Source: Promethearchaeota archaeon
GTDB lineage: Archaea; Asgardarchaeota; Lokiarchaeia; Sigyniarchaeales; SOKP01
Direction of reading: 5' to 3'
Length of the DNA: 64,000 nucleotides
NCBI GenBank assembly: GCA_019894975.1
Contig: JAGXNO010000010.1
Coordinates: 18,704 to 82,703, forward strand
The translations under genes were made by a program, and so were the position numbers. Of this stretch, positions 16,904 through 26,519 are shown piece by piece. The notes under the pieces were generated by a model, which searched no databases, was not told where the DNA came from, and saw only the letters and a program-made list of their open reading frames with translations. Position 1 is the stretch's first letter. Every line of letters begins with the position of its first letter.

Positions 16904-19159
16904 CTACTTTATGGGGCGACTATTAGCTTGAAATATAGGACCGATAAACTGGGAATATAAAACACTGTACGCAGTTTGATTAGATACGACAGCAATCATT
17001 TCCGATTCTTTAGCAGAATGTGGACATAATATTACCTCTTCAGCATCACGAGTTAAGGCATAAAAATCTGCTGGTGTCTGTAATTGTCGAAATTGTATGT
17101 TTCCAAGCTGCTTCATTTTGTTAATTATCCCTCCATATTTTTGCAGGTCCCAGTGGCTCGTTAGCATGAATCTTGCCGCTTTCTTCTGGAAAGCGTATTC
17201 AGAAACCACTTGAAGGATTTCAGGAACGACAACCGGAGTCACAATGATAATTGAAGATTTAACTCTATATATAGCATCTTTCATAACAGATATCATCGCT
17301 TCTCTTCCAACAACCTGCCATGTAGTAATTTCTGCTATTTCTGGGATTGAACTTGAAGCGTTATGAATATCATTTAGTTTGTCTTCATTATTTTCACCAA
17401 GCTCAGTGGCATCATCGATGGAGTTCATGAATTGTAAAGTGAAATCAGCGATTGCATCCTTAACATTTTGAATAGTATCTCGAGCAGTGTTTGATAGACT
17501 ATTTTGAAGAGTCTTTGCATTTGTTTCATATTTAGTCTTGTGATCTGCGAGCATACTGGCCAAATTATTGTCCATATCTTTGGCTTCGGCATCCCATAAT
17601 CGGATTTCACCGTCAATTTTATCTGACGAGTCACGTTTTCCTTCTGTGAATTTAGTTCCTACTTCTCGTAACCAGTTTTCCTTAATGCTTTTAACTTCAG
17701 TATCGAAATTTGTATAATGACGTAAACTGTTGTCTTTATGGATATTAATTGCATCATCGTGTTGTTTGTGATGTTGCTTTAGTGAATTCTCTAACGAGTC
17801 TTTTAATTTTAAGTTGGTATCGGAACAATCTTTAACACCCGTTTGTAGTGTATCATCCACTTCACCAGCTAAATCAGTAGCTAAATTTTCTAGTTGGGCA
17901 TCTATAGTTTCTTTCGCTTTAAAATCAAGATCATTAGTTTCGTTTGCTAATCCATTATTTTCATTTACCATAATATCTGTTACATCAGCTTTAATCTGAT
18001 CAGTGGTTCCTCGAGTGTTAGTAATATAATTATCACTTGTTTTGGAAAAATCTTCTTTCATGGGTTTCGTATATACTAAAATATTCTGAATGGTTGTTTC
18101 ATGTCTTGCTTTATATTTCTTTTTCTTACCCATCCAGAGAAATCCTTTTTTAGCGATATCTTCAGAAAAGTCAGTAAACCTGTTAGCATGTTCGAGTAAG
18201 TTATCAATTAGAGTTAGAGTCATGCTTTTAAAATCATTAGTTTGATCTGTTAATATTCGATGTCTATCATCAACTGTAGCTTTTAAACTGGTTTGGAGAG
18301 TATCGGTAGTGTTTTTCACATGGTTCAATTGCTCTTTTAATACACTTGAAATCCTTTCTTTTAGATCTGAGACTACTCTATCCATACGTTCAAGATATTT
18401 TTCTAAAATTTGCTCCATTCTAGGTTTAAGCTGATTAGCAGTAGTTTTATGTCTTTCTACATGTTCATCTAAATCTCTTTTAAGCTCTTTATCCAAATCT
18501 TCAACTCTCGTTGAAAAATCATTTAATAAATTTGCAATTATTGTAGTTAAATTATCTTTAGTGCTATTTATTTCAGTTTCGTACTTGTTAATGTGGGTGG
18601 TTGAAATGTCGGTTACATTTGAATTTAAGGCATCCATAATTGAGTGTAGGTTGCTTTCAAGCGCTTTACTAGTTTCTGAAAAACGAATTGTTGCCTTATC
18701 AATTGTATTTTTTTTAGTGGAGTTTTTTGAATCAGAATCTTCAAAAAAACTCTTAATCTGAGAGTCAACAGCGTGTTCTACTTCTCCTATACTTTTATTC
18801 TGAATATCTTCAAGCTTTTCAAAACGATTTGATTGATCGGCCAAGATCGAATCTTTGATTTTGGCAATTTCATTTCTAAATACATCTGATTCATTAGTAA
18901 ATAATTCGAAAAAAGGTTCTAAGGGAATAAATCTTGGTACAATTCCTTCTATTCTCTTTAAGAAATTCTTCTCCACTAACCAATCCGTAATTTCTGAAAC
19001 AGTTTCGTAGGCTAAGTCTGCTTTTTCTACAGCTAAAGTCATAAATACTTCTGACATCGATGCGCGGGGAACTCTTAAATATGCTAAATACACATTTATA
19101 TGCTCTTCGCTAAATCCATATCGAGTAAATACTTCTTTAGTGAATTCTTTTAATGACAT
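16904..19159 (-). CDS. TrmB-like winged-helix protein with very long helical insert
   Basis: Residues 1-100 resemble a TrmB-type winged helix (YGFSEEHINVYLAYLRVPRASMSEVF, then ETVSEITDWLVEKNFLKRIEG with IVPRFIPLEPFF). Residues 120-600 are almost entirely charged helical sequence built of degenerate repeats (NTTDTLQTSLKATVDDRHR-like), reminiscent of apolipoprotein or methyl-acceptor coiled coils. Residues 620-751 return to an alpha/beta domain seen at the C-terminus of TrmB/PLD-like regulators (YRVKSSIIIVTPVVVPEIL ... HSAKESEMIAVVSNQTAYSV). Ordinary TrmB proteins are about 250-350 residues, so the roughly 480-residue insert is the odd feature. It may be a scaffold or signalling rod rather than a regulator. 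Confidence 0.7.
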   Translation of the reverse strand: MSLKEFTKEVFTRYGFSEEHINVYLAYLRVPRASMSEVFMTLAVEKADLAYETVSEITDWLVEKNFLKRIEGIVPRFIPLEPFFELFTNESDVFRNEIAKIKDSILADQSNRFEKLEDIQNKSIGEVEHAVDSQIKSFFEDSDSKNSTKKNTIDKATIRFSETSKALESNLHSIMDALNSNVTDISTTHINKYETEINSTKDNLTTIIANLLNDFSTRVEDLDKELKRDLDEHVERHKTTANQLKPRMEQILEKYLERMDRVVSDLKERISSVLKEQLNHVKNTTDTLQTSLKATVDDRHRILTDQTNDFKSMTLTLIDNLLEHANRFTDFSEDIAKKGFLWMGKKKKYKARHETTIQNILVYTKPMKEDFSKTSDNYITNTRGTTDQIKADVTDIMVNENNGLANETNDLDFKAKETIDAQLENLATDLAGEVDDTLQTGVKDCSDTNLKLKDSLENSLKQHHKQHDDAINIHKDNSLRHYTNFDTEVKSIKENWLREVGTKFTEGKRDSSDKIDGEIRLWDAEAKDMDNNLASMLADHKTKYETNAKTLQNSLSNTARDTIQNVKDAIADFTLQFMNSIDDATELGENNEDKLNDIHNASSSIPEIAEITTWQVVGREAMISVMKDAIYRVKSSIIIVTPVVVPEILQVVSEYAFQKKAARFMLTSHWDLQKYGGIINKMKQLGNIQFRQLQTPADFYALTRDAEEVILCPHSAKESEMIAVVSNQTAYSVLYSQFIGPIFQANSRPIK

Positions 19160-19374
19160 AAATTTATCTCCATAATTGGTATAAAATTCAAATTAAAATA
19201 ATTTTAAGATGAATTCCTTATAAATATTTTAATTTGATTATCTTTAATAATATTTTCAAAATCATAATATAAAAACTTAGACTTCGATTTCTTAAATTTA
19301 ATCTAAAAGATGTATTAGAATCCTTCCAGATTTTTCCCTTAAAACCAAAAATATGGAGAATTACTCGTCAGTTC

Positions 19375-19875
19375 TTAAGTATCTTTTAAAATGATACTTC
19401 TGGCATAATTAATTAGACCACCTTTAGATAAGATCTCTTCTATAAAAGAGGGCATCTTATTAACTTTAATTTCAACATCCTTAGAAAGATTCTTTATCAT
19501 CCCCTCATTAAATTTGATATCTATTTCATCGTCTGTGTTTATAAGCTCAATGTCAGAAAGCTCAATTATGGGGAGACCAATGTTTATCGCATTTCTAAGA
19601 AATATCCTTGCAAAAGAGGATGCAATTATACACTTAATTCCTGCAGATTTAAGGGCAATTGGTGCTTGCTCTCTACTTGAACCACATCCAAAATTCGATC
19701 CCGCTACGATTATGGTATAATCGTGTTTATTTTTTTTCTCAATGAATTTTGCATCTAAATCTTCCATACAATGTTTAGCTAGATACTCAGGATCAGAAAC
19801 CGTTAAGTATCTAGCAGGAATGATAAGGTCAGTATTTATATCCTTCATATCATATTTTATAACTTTTCCAATCAT
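19375..19875 (-). CDS. leuD: 3-Isopropylmalate/homoaconitate dehydratase small subunit
   Basis: Swivel-domain subunit of the aconitase family, 166 residues. Visible are INTDLIIPARYL, the GSNFGCGSSREQAPIALK substrate-binding loop, and the conserved SFARIFLRNAINIGLPI. It lies 10 bases after leuC and downstream of leuA on the same strand, supporting isomerisation of isopropylmalate in leucine synthesis. The specificity loop reads YLTV, not clearly the leucine-type or homoaconitase-type sequence, so a broader substrate range is possible. Confidence 0.92.
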   Translation of the reverse strand: MIGKVIKYDMKDINTDLIIPARYLTVSDPEYLAKHCMEDLDAKFIEKKNKHDYTIIVAGSNFGCGSSREQAPIALKSAGIKCIIASSFARIFLRNAINIGLPIIELSDIELINTDDEIDIKFNEGMIKNLSKDVEIKVNKMPSFIEEILSKGGLINYARSIILKDT

Positions 19876-19885
19876 AAGATTCCCT

Positions 19886-21160
19886 CTATAAAGATTCTGG
19901 TGAAGTAATATACCCTTTTATGGCAGAGGCGGCAGCGATTGCAGGATTTGACAAATATATTTCACTTTCTGGATGTCCCATCCTACCAGTAAAGTTCCTA
20001 TTTGTCGTCGATATCGCTTTTTCTCCAGCAGCTAGGATCCCCATGTGTCCTCCTAAACAAGGACCACAGGTAGGTGTTGAAAAAATTGCACCAGCGTCAA
20101 TAAATATCTCAATTAATCCTTCCTTTAATGCTTGAAGATATATATTCTGAGTGCCTGGGATGACAATACATCTAACTTTGTGATGAATTTTTTGATTTTT
20201 CAAAATATTAGCAGCAATTCTTAAATCCTCTATACGACCATTTGTACAAGAACCTATTATTGATTGATCTATCTCCACCTTCATATTATCTACTTCTGAA
20301 ATGGACTTGGAATTTTCAGGCAACGGAGGAAGTGCAACCTGGGGTTCTATATCTTTGCATTCAAATTCTATAATTTCACTATAACCAGCGTTTTTATCAC
20401 TCTCATAAATTTTATAATTAGTTTTTCCTACTTTTTCTAAGTAATCTCTCGTGATTTTATCAGGTGTTATAATTCCGTTCTTCGCTCCCGCTTCAATTGC
20501 CATATTACACATTGTGAGTCTATTATCCATAGATAGGTTTTTAATAACATCTCCAGTAAACTCCATTGCTTTATAAGTCGCCCCATCAACTCCTATTTTG
20601 CCAATTGTATATAAAATTAAATCCTTTCCCGAAACCCATTTGTTCAAACTCCCAGAATAAACAAATTTTATCGATTCAGGTATTTTAAACCAGCACTTTC
20701 CTAATGCCATTGCAACACCCAAATCTGTGGAACCTACTCCAGTTGAAAAAGCACCAAGAGCCCCATAAGTGCAAGTATGAGAATCTGCACCAACAAAAGC
20801 CTCTCCAGGTCCTACCAAACCTTGTTCAGGTATGAGACAATGTTCAATTCCACCACGACCTACTTCAAAGTAATTCGAGATGTCATATTTGTAAGCAAAC
20901 TCTCTAAGTGTTTCACATTGTTTTGCTGAGGCAATATCTTTATTTGGTGTAAAATGATCAGGAGTTAAAATTATCTTAGTTTTATCAAAGAGACTTTTAT
21001 TTGATCCTTCAATCACTTTTTCAAACACTTCAATTGCAATAGGGGCTGTAATATCGTTAGCTAAGCATTTATCTATCTTGGCTAATATAAAATCTCCAGC
21101 AGTAGCAGACTTGTTTTCACAATGATCTCTTAAAATTTTCTCGGTTATTGTTAAGGCTAT
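19886..21160 (-). CDS. leuC: 3-Isopropylmalate/homoaconitate dehydratase large subunit, probable AUA start
   Basis: 4Fe-4S aconitase-family subunit. It has [35 protein letters not shown], and [14 protein letters not shown], supplying the cluster cysteines. The first canonical start (GTG at 21028) would delete 44 conserved residues. The frame continues upstream as [12 protein letters not shown], then [19 protein letters not shown], the standard LeuC N-terminus, up to a TGA at 21176-21178. The only usable start is ATA at 21160, six bases after GGGGAG. This yields 424 residues, the family length. Part of the leuA-leuC-leuD operon. Confidence 0.92.
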   Translation of the reverse strand: MALTITEKILRDHCENKSATAGDFILAKIDKCLANDITAPIAIEVFEKVIEGSNKSLFDKTKIILTPDHFTPNKDIASAKQCETLREFAYKYDISNYFEVGRGGIEHCLIPEQGLVGPGEAFVGADSHTCTYGALGAFSTGVGSTDLGVAMALGKCWFKIPESIKFVYSGSLNKWVSGKDLILYTIGKIGVDGATYKAMEFTGDVIKNLSMDNRLTMCNMAIEAGAKNGIITPDKITRDYLEKVGKTNYKIYESDKNAGYSEIIEFECKDIEPQVALPPLPENSKSISEVDNMKVEIDQSIIGSCTNGRIEDLRIAANILKNQKIHHKVRCIVIPGTQNIYLQALKEGLIEIFIDAGAIFSTPTCGPCLGGHMGILAAGEKAISTTNRNFTGRMGHPESEIYLSNPAIAAASAIKGYITSPESL

Positions 21161-21166
21161 GGGTAT

Positions 21167-21174
21167 CTCCCCTT
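21167..21174 (-). promoter_or_regulatory. Shine-Dalgarno site of leuC
   Basis: AAGGGGAG on the minus strand lies six bases before the proposed AUA start and 138 bases before the first canonical start codon. A ribosome-binding site here makes sense only if translation begins at the AUA. Confidence 0.75.
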
Positions 21175-21228
21175 TTCAACACTCAAATTCTACCTAATGA
21201 TTAACTTATAAGAATACAAGAGTGTTTA

Positions 21229-22857
21229 TTAATTCTTAGATGCGTTTTTTTTCTTGAATCGCAACAATTTATTTAATCCTTTTAACAACGAGAGCACAGA
21301 ACTCATTACAATATCCTCATGGGTTGCACTTGCTTTTACAATGTGATTACTTTCAATATCCATAATTTCAATCGTTGAATGACCTAGGGCTTCAGTTCCT
21401 CCTGTTATCGCATCAATTTGATAATTCAATAATTTAATTTTACTCATAGGTTCAAAGCATTTAATAATTGCGTTGACTGATGCATCAACAGGTCCGACCC
21501 CAATTGATGAGGCGACTTTTATGATACTATTTCCATTATCATCAATCTTTAAACGAACTGTAGATGTGGGTGTAATAGAGCCAGTTAAAACAGTTAATTC
21601 TTCAAGTTTTACAAATTGATCCTCTTCGGGTAGTTCTCCGATAACATCTTTGAGTATTGCAAAGAAATCTTCTTCTTTAACCTCATGTCCTTTGTCACCA
21701 AAAGCCTTAACATGCCCCATGATATTAGAAAATTGGTCATCCGAAGTATGAATACCTAAATCTTCTAATTTTGCCTTAAGTGCATGCCCTCCAGTATGTT
21801 TCCCTAACTTTATCGATTGCTTAATAATGTCTTCTACATTATCGGTGCGTTTAATTCCTATTAATTCAGGTGTTATTGGTTCGTATGCACGAGCATGTTG
21901 AATCATTGCATGAGCATGAATACCTGATTCGTGTGCAAAGGCATTTTGACCAATTAGAGGAGTCAAACGTCCAATTGTGATTTTTCCCCCACATAAGCTT
22001 TCTACTAATTTTGCTGTTGGAAAAATCAATCTTGTATTTATATTCATCGGGATCCTATATAAAGCATATAGAGACATGGCAGTTTCTTCAAATGACGCAT
22101 TTCCTGTTCTTTCTCCTAATCCTAATATTGTTGTTTGGGCTTCGGAAGCACCATTTTCAAATCCGGCTATTGTATTTGCCACACCCAAACCAAAATCATT
22201 ATGACAATGTACCGCAATCCTTACATCTTTAGGTAATGATTCATAATTTTTTCTCACGATATATCCATATGCAGTTGGAGATATTGTACCTACAGTATCA
22301 GGAATATTTATTCGAGTAGCTCCGCTTTCGACAGCAGCTTGATTCACCTTAATTAAATAATCTAAATCTGTACGTGTCGCATCTTCAGCTGAAAATTCAA
22401 TTTCAGAATAATGTTCTTTTGCATAAGAAATCAATTCTATAACACTATTAAGAACTTCTTCTCTCGTCATTTTAAGCTTTTCTTTTAAGTGTAAGTCCGA
22501 GGTTGCAATAAATACATGTATCGAATCCATATCTGCTTCAATAACCTTATCAATATCAACTTTTTTAATACGAGCTAACCCTATTATTTCTGAATCTAAC
22601 CCTAGCTTAGAAATCTCCTTACAAGCTTCAAAATCACCCGGAGATATTACTGGAAATCCCGCTTCAATAACATCAATACCCAATGCATTTAATGATTGGG
22701 CTATAGATATTTTTTCTTTAAGAGCAAAACTAATTCCTGGCGTTTGTTCCCCATCACGAAGTGTCGTGTCGAAGAAGTATGCTTTTTTGGGCAGGATTAA
22801 ATCTCCTCGAATTTTTTCCATCATATCGGAAACCATTATATCACTTTTTTCATTCAT
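21229..22857 (-). CDS. leuA: 2-Isopropylmalate synthase (LeuA/CimA family)
   Basis: The 542-residue protein has the HMGL-like catalytic barrel with FFDTTLRDGEQTPGISF, HCHNDFGLGVANTIAGFENGA and GLGERTGNASFEE, then the C-terminal LeuA dimer/regulatory domain (from about residue 395, SSIGVGPVDASVNAI and ITGGTEALGHSTIEI). It condenses acetyl-CoA with a 2-oxo acid, most likely 2-oxoisovalerate because leuC and leuD follow. Citramalate synthase activity is the main alternative. A strong hairpin lies 38 bases upstream of the start. Confidence 0.9.
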   Translation of the reverse strand: MNEKSDIMVSDMMEKIRGDLILPKKAYFFDTTLRDGEQTPGISFALKEKISIAQSLNALGIDVIEAGFPVISPGDFEACKEISKLGLDSEIIGLARIKKVDIDKVIEADMDSIHVFIATSDLHLKEKLKMTREEVLNSVIELISYAKEHYSEIEFSAEDATRTDLDYLIKVNQAAVESGATRINIPDTVGTISPTAYGYIVRKNYESLPKDVRIAVHCHNDFGLGVANTIAGFENGASEAQTTILGLGERTGNASFEETAMSLYALYRIPMNINTRLIFPTAKLVESLCGGKITIGRLTPLIGQNAFAHESGIHAHAMIQHARAYEPITPELIGIKRTDNVEDIIKQSIKLGKHTGGHALKAKLEDLGIHTSDDQFSNIMGHVKAFGDKGHEVKEEDFFAILKDVIGELPEEDQFVKLEELTVLTGSITPTSTVRLKIDDNGNSIIKVASSIGVGPVDASVNAIIKCFEPMSKIKLLNYQIDAITGGTEALGHSTIEIMDIESNHIVKASATHEDIVMSSVLSLLKGLNKLLRFKKKNASKN

Positions 22858-23264
22858 TATTTTTGACCTTCTTAAATTTCTTTATTTCTTAACAATCCTT
22901 TTACCGTTGTGAGAAAAGTAATGTAAATTAATCCTCACAAGGAAAAGGATTTATAATAATAAGTTTAAATCTAATTCACGTAAACACAATCCTAGTGAGG
23001 AATAACACTTCGAAATATTTCTTAAGTTAGATTCGAGTGATGGGTGAAGTGTTCTCATTCTCAATAATCTCATAGTATTGTATTTTATAAAATAAATTGC
23101 TTGTAGTTTTAAAAATATTACGATAAATTCTTCTCAAATTCTTATTAATTCTGACAGAATCCTTAGTACAAATTTAAATAAAATTATATGGGGAACTTTA
23201 TTCCTTAACGCTTTTTATACCAATCTCATTTTATTCATTTAGAAACAATTTGGTTTAAATAAAA
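22858..23264. other. Divergent intergenic region between leuA and the secreted-protein gene
   Basis: Contains a 17-bp hairpin (22895-22950), a related decamer CCTAGTGAGG at 22991-23000 complementary at nine of ten positions to CCTCACAAGG at 22933-22942, and an exact inverted pair AACACTTC (23004-23011) / GAAGTGTT (23046-23053). A TATA-like CTTTTTATACC at about 23210-23220 fits the plus-strand gene. No coding frame seen. Confidence 0.5.
22895..22950 (-). promoter_or_regulatory. Long hairpin in the leuA leader
   Basis: ATCCTTTT pairs exactly with AAAAGGAT, and TTGTGAG with CTCACAA. CC/GG pairs between them and two single bulges give 17 base pairs around a 20-base loop. It ends 38 bases before the leuA start on the minus strand. 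Either an operator or an RNA structure controlling leuABC-type genes is possible; the sequence alone does not decide. Confidence 0.55.
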
Positions 23265-23945
23265 ATGAGAAAAGCAAATAAAATATTAATTGGAACCTTT
23301 GCTTTAATGATACTATTTACCATAGTAAGCATAAATACGGCGGTTGCTGCAGATACATCAGTTGAAGTAAATGATGATCATTATCAAGCAAGAATACAAG
23401 CAAATAACAGTGTAATGTTTACATTTCGACAGAGGACAAGACTTTCATTTAGTTCAACAGTGAACATGGATGTAGATATTAATTGTGATGCTTTAAGAAT
23501 TGGTGTGAAATCGTTCGAAATTGAAGTTGATTGCGATCAAGACATGGCAATGAACATGACTTGTACTGAAGAACAAGCTGAATTAGGATTATTGTTGGGA
23601 AATAGAACCACAGTACGAAACCGACATAGATATTTGTACCAGGAAGGCTTTTGTATTTCACTACAATGTAATTACTCCGGTGATTTTCAAGCTAAACTAA
23701 AAATCGAAGCAAACAATCAAAATCGCATGGGAACATGGGCATACTATGACGAGGTTTCAGAGGAATGGGTTTCAGTTCCAACCTCCATAGAAGACGGTTA
23801 TTTAGTTACTGAGACAGACCATTTTTCCTATTGGACTATATTAATCCCTGAATCCGATAATAATTTCGTATTTTACATCGGTTTAATTGGTATTGTAGGG
23901 ATTATAGCCGTAATATCAGTTATATATCTTAGAAAACGAGATTAA
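23265..23945 (+). CDS. Secreted, C-terminally anchored beta-rich protein
   Basis: 226 residues. An N-terminal signal peptide (LIGTFALMILFTIVSINTAVAA) is followed by a beta-rich Asn-containing ectodomain with several cysteines (DINCDALRIG, EVDCDQDMAMNMTC, GFCISLQCNYSG) that could form disulfides. The motif SEEWVSVPTSIEDGYLVTETDHFSYWTIL resembles the membrane-proximal beta module common in archaeal surface proteins. A C-terminal TM helix (FYIGLIGIVGIIAVISVIYL) and RKRD end it. It sits directly upstream of a membrane-anchored regulator with a similar ectodomain size, suggesting a sensing pair. Confidence 0.75.
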   Translation: MRKANKILIGTFALMILFTIVSINTAVAADTSVEVNDDHYQARIQANNSVMFTFRQRTRLSFSSTVNMDVDINCDALRIGVKSFEIEVDCDQDMAMNMTCTEEQAELGLLLGNRTTVRNRHRYLYQEGFCISLQCNYSGDFQAKLKIEANNQNRMGTWAYYDEVSEEWVSVPTSIEDGYLVTETDHFSYWTILIPESDNNFVFYIGLIGIVGIIAVISVIYLRKRD

Positions 23946-24022
23946 AAGCAAAGAGAAGTTTAAATATTTTTTTTTTATTTTTTAGATAAACATATGTAGG
24001 AATAATAATAACATAAAAATAA

Positions 24023-25285
24023 TTGACTCATAAAAATAAAATTAACAGGGCAAGGCGCAAAGTAAGCCTAGTATTATCATTTGTTATCCTCTTTGAGATA
24101 ACTTTATTTTTAACTAATGGCTTTGCAAGAGTAGAAAATGTCCCAGAATTTTGGAAAACGGACACTGTAAATCCCGATGAGTTTGTATCTTATCGTTTTC
24201 CAAACGATATAATCTTTGATATTAATACAACTTCGAAGATTGAACTATCTATACAATATGAAACCAGAATTAGCAATCGTCAAGCCTTTTTTTCATTTAA
24301 CCATAATGAATCAATTTCTTTAAATATAACATCAAAGACAAGCATGAAGAATTTTGGCTTACCCAATATACCTAGCGCACCCAAAAAAGGAAGTTTTCAA
24401 TTAAGATATCAATATAATTGTATTTTTAGAATACAGTCAAACTCTTCACTTGAGAATTTCACTATAAGATATCGCAAAACACATCAATTCGGATTAAATT
24501 CGAAAATAAACTATTCCGTAGCTATATTTGAAGCAAGTCAAGAAGCATGGGAATTAGTTGAAACAGAAGAAAAATTGAATCAATCCAGTGCTGAATTGTA
24601 TTTAGAGAGCCCCCTTCCGGAAATTGAAAGTCAGACTGAATATTACGTAACCGTCTTTGAGTTCACAACAGCACCATTTGATTGGACTTGGTTAATTTTC
24701 ACGATTATGATAATTGGGGCCAGTATACTATCAGTGGCATTTCTTATATCAAAAAAAGACTATTTCCAATATTTGAGAAAAAGAACTGTATCCATTGAAA
24801 AAGGAGCTCACAGATTATCTTTAGATAAGGTGTTAGAAAATGAAAATAGAAACAAGATTATTGAACTCATTTTAAATGAACCTGGTATCCATTTCAACGA
24901 ATTACTAAGAAAAACAGGTCTTGCTGCAGGGAATTTAGTTTGGCATCTTGATATCTTACAGACATTTAAAATAGTTGGTAAAAAGCGAATAGGTAACTTT
25001 ATCGCTTATTTCCCTTATTATCAGAAGAATCCAATTTCTAATGTAGATTTGAAACTTCAAAAAAGTAAACTTACCTTAGAAATACTAGAAATGATCGAAA
25101 ATGAACCTGGTACATGGAATAATTTGATTACGAAAAAATTCAAGGTCGACCATAAAACAATCCATTATCACTTGAGCAAGTTACAGGAACTTGGACTTAT
25201 TAAATTAGAAAAAGAGGGAAGAAAAAACAAGATTTATCCAAATTTTGATTCTGATTACTATAAACACAAGAACAACGCCAAGTAG
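24023..25285 (+). CDS. Membrane-anchored transcription regulator with two winged helices
   Basis: A signal-anchor near residues 14-32, an extracellular beta-rich region to about 230, and a TM helix (LIFTIMIIGASILSVAFLIS) precede two cytoplasmic winged-helix domains. Their motifs are NKIIELILNEPGIHFNELLRK ... LVWHLDILQTFKIVGKK and LEILEMIENEPGTWNNLITK ... IHYHLSKLQELGLIKLE. The design lets an outside signal act on DNA through a tethered regulator, as in other archaeal membrane-bound wHTH proteins. The start is TTG; no ribosome-binding site is evident, so a near-leaderless mRNA is possible. Confidence 0.8.
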   Translation: MTHKNKINRARRKVSLVLSFVILFEITLFLTNGFARVENVPEFWKTDTVNPDEFVSYRFPNDIIFDINTTSKIELSIQYETRISNRQAFFSFNHNESISLNITSKTSMKNFGLPNIPSAPKKGSFQLRYQYNCIFRIQSNSSLENFTIRYRKTHQFGLNSKINYSVAIFEASQEAWELVETEEKLNQSSAELYLESPLPEIESQTEYYVTVFEFTTAPFDWTWLIFTIMIIGASILSVAFLISKKDYFQYLRKRTVSIEKGAHRLSLDKVLENENRNKIIELILNEPGIHFNELLRKTGLAAGNLVWHLDILQTFKIVGKKRIGNFIAYFPYYQKNPISNVDLKLQKSKLTLEILEMIENEPGTWNNLITKKFKVDHKTIHYHLSKLQELGLIKLEKEGRKNKIYPNFDSDYYKHKNNAK

Positions 25286-25410
25286 AATAGATTACAAAAT
25301 CTCTTTTTTACACTTTTTTTAATTTGAGAATTATAAGTTATTTTAGTAGCATTTTTAATAGATTTTAGATATAAGAAGATCAAATTTTGAGTTTTTCAGG
25401 AAAAATTATA

Positions 25411-25914
25411 ATGATTGAGCCTAAAGCATTTTTAGAATTAATTAAGGAGAGAAGAAGTATTAGAGCATTTTTAGATAAACCAATTCCAGAAGAAGAAATA
25501 GAAATGATTCTTGAAGCGGGACGTTGGGCACCCTCTGCTTCCAATAGACAACCTTGGAATTTTATCCTCATCAAGAATAAAAATATTCTAAAGGAATTAG
25601 CAAGGGTTACCGGTTATGGTTATTTTATTGCTGAAGCTTCATTTGCCGTAGCTATTGTAGGGAAAACAAAAGTAAGCGGTAACTGGTATGTAATCGATAC
25701 TTCCTTAGTTTCAATGAACATGATGTTAATGGCCTGGTCTTTAGGAATAGGTACTTGTTGGATTGGATCAATGAATAAAGATAAAGCAAAGCAATTATTA
25801 GGGTTAGGTAAAAACGACTATTTGTTAACAGTTCTTCCTTTTGGGTATATCCAAGGAGGTATACCAGAACCTACTTACCGGCACCCTCTTAAGAATATCA
25901 TTAAGGAACTATAA
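25411..25914 (+). CDS. Nitroreductase family protein
   Basis: FMN-binding nitroreductase fold, 167 residues: FLELIKERRSIRAFLDKPIP, then ILEAGRWAPSASNRQPWNFI, typical FMN-phosphate and NAD(P)H-site motifs, and AWSLGIGTCWIGSMN near the end. The ATG is preferred over an in-frame TTG at 25387 because it aligns with the family N-terminus and AGG precedes it by ten bases. Substrate unknown; these enzymes reduce quinones, nitro compounds or flavins. Confidence 0.85.
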   Translation: MIEPKAFLELIKERRSIRAFLDKPIPEEEIEMILEAGRWAPSASNRQPWNFILIKNKNILKELARVTGYGYFIAEASFAVAIVGKTKVSGNWYVIDTSLVSMNMMLMAWSLGIGTCWIGSMNKDKAKQLLGLGKNDYLLTVLPFGYIQGGIPEPTYRHPLKNIIKEL

Positions 25915-25966
25915 CTTTAGTAGTTCTAAATGAGAGATATAAATAAAAATAATTTAATTTTCGATT

Positions 25967-26479
25967 ATGTTCGTTAAAGTAACAATAATAGGGGATACCC
26001 ACGTAAAATCTATTAATGAAATACCTAATGAGATGATAAAGGAAATAAAAAAGTCTGATTGGGTAATACATGTCGGTGACTACACCTTTGTAGATGTTTT
26101 ACATGGCTTAATTGAATTAAAGGGGAATTATTTTAGGGGTGTTTATGGTAATGCTGATCCAAAACCGATTTGGGATAAAGTACCTTTAAAAGAAGTTATT
26201 GAAATTAAAGGGAAAAGAATTGGAATTACACATCCTGCGAGTGGTGGTTCACACGAGAATATACAAACCAAAGTTATAGCAGAATTTAAGAACGATAACG
26301 TTGATATTATAATCTTTGGTCATACTCATAAACCTAGTATTCATTATAAAGAAAATCTCATAATTATAAATCCTGGAAAGGGTTATTTAGAGAAAGCTTA
26401 CTATGGACCTTCTACTACCATTGCTATCCTTGAAATCGATGATGATATTCGAGCAAGTATAAAAGAAATCAGGGCCTAG
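25967..26479 (+). CDS. YfcE/MJ0936-type metallophosphoesterase
   Basis: The 170-residue calcineurin-like phosphoesterase has the metal motifs IIGDTHVK (D-x-H), HVGDYTF (GD), GVYGNADP (GN), ITHPASGGS (H) and FGHTHKPSI (GHTH). It acts on phosphodiesters in vitro in related archaea; the natural substrate is not known. It follows the nitroreductase gene after about 50 bases and may share its transcript. Confidence 0.88.
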   Translation: MFVKVTIIGDTHVKSINEIPNEMIKEIKKSDWVIHVGDYTFVDVLHGLIELKGNYFRGVYGNADPKPIWDKVPLKEVIEIKGKRIGITHPASGGSHENIQTKVIAEFKNDNVDIIIFGHTHKPSIHYKENLIIINPGKGYLEKAYYGPSTTIAILEIDDDIRASIKEIRA

Positions 26480-26519
26480 AATTGAATTATCCATGAATTA
26501 ACTCAAATAAGCCATTTAA

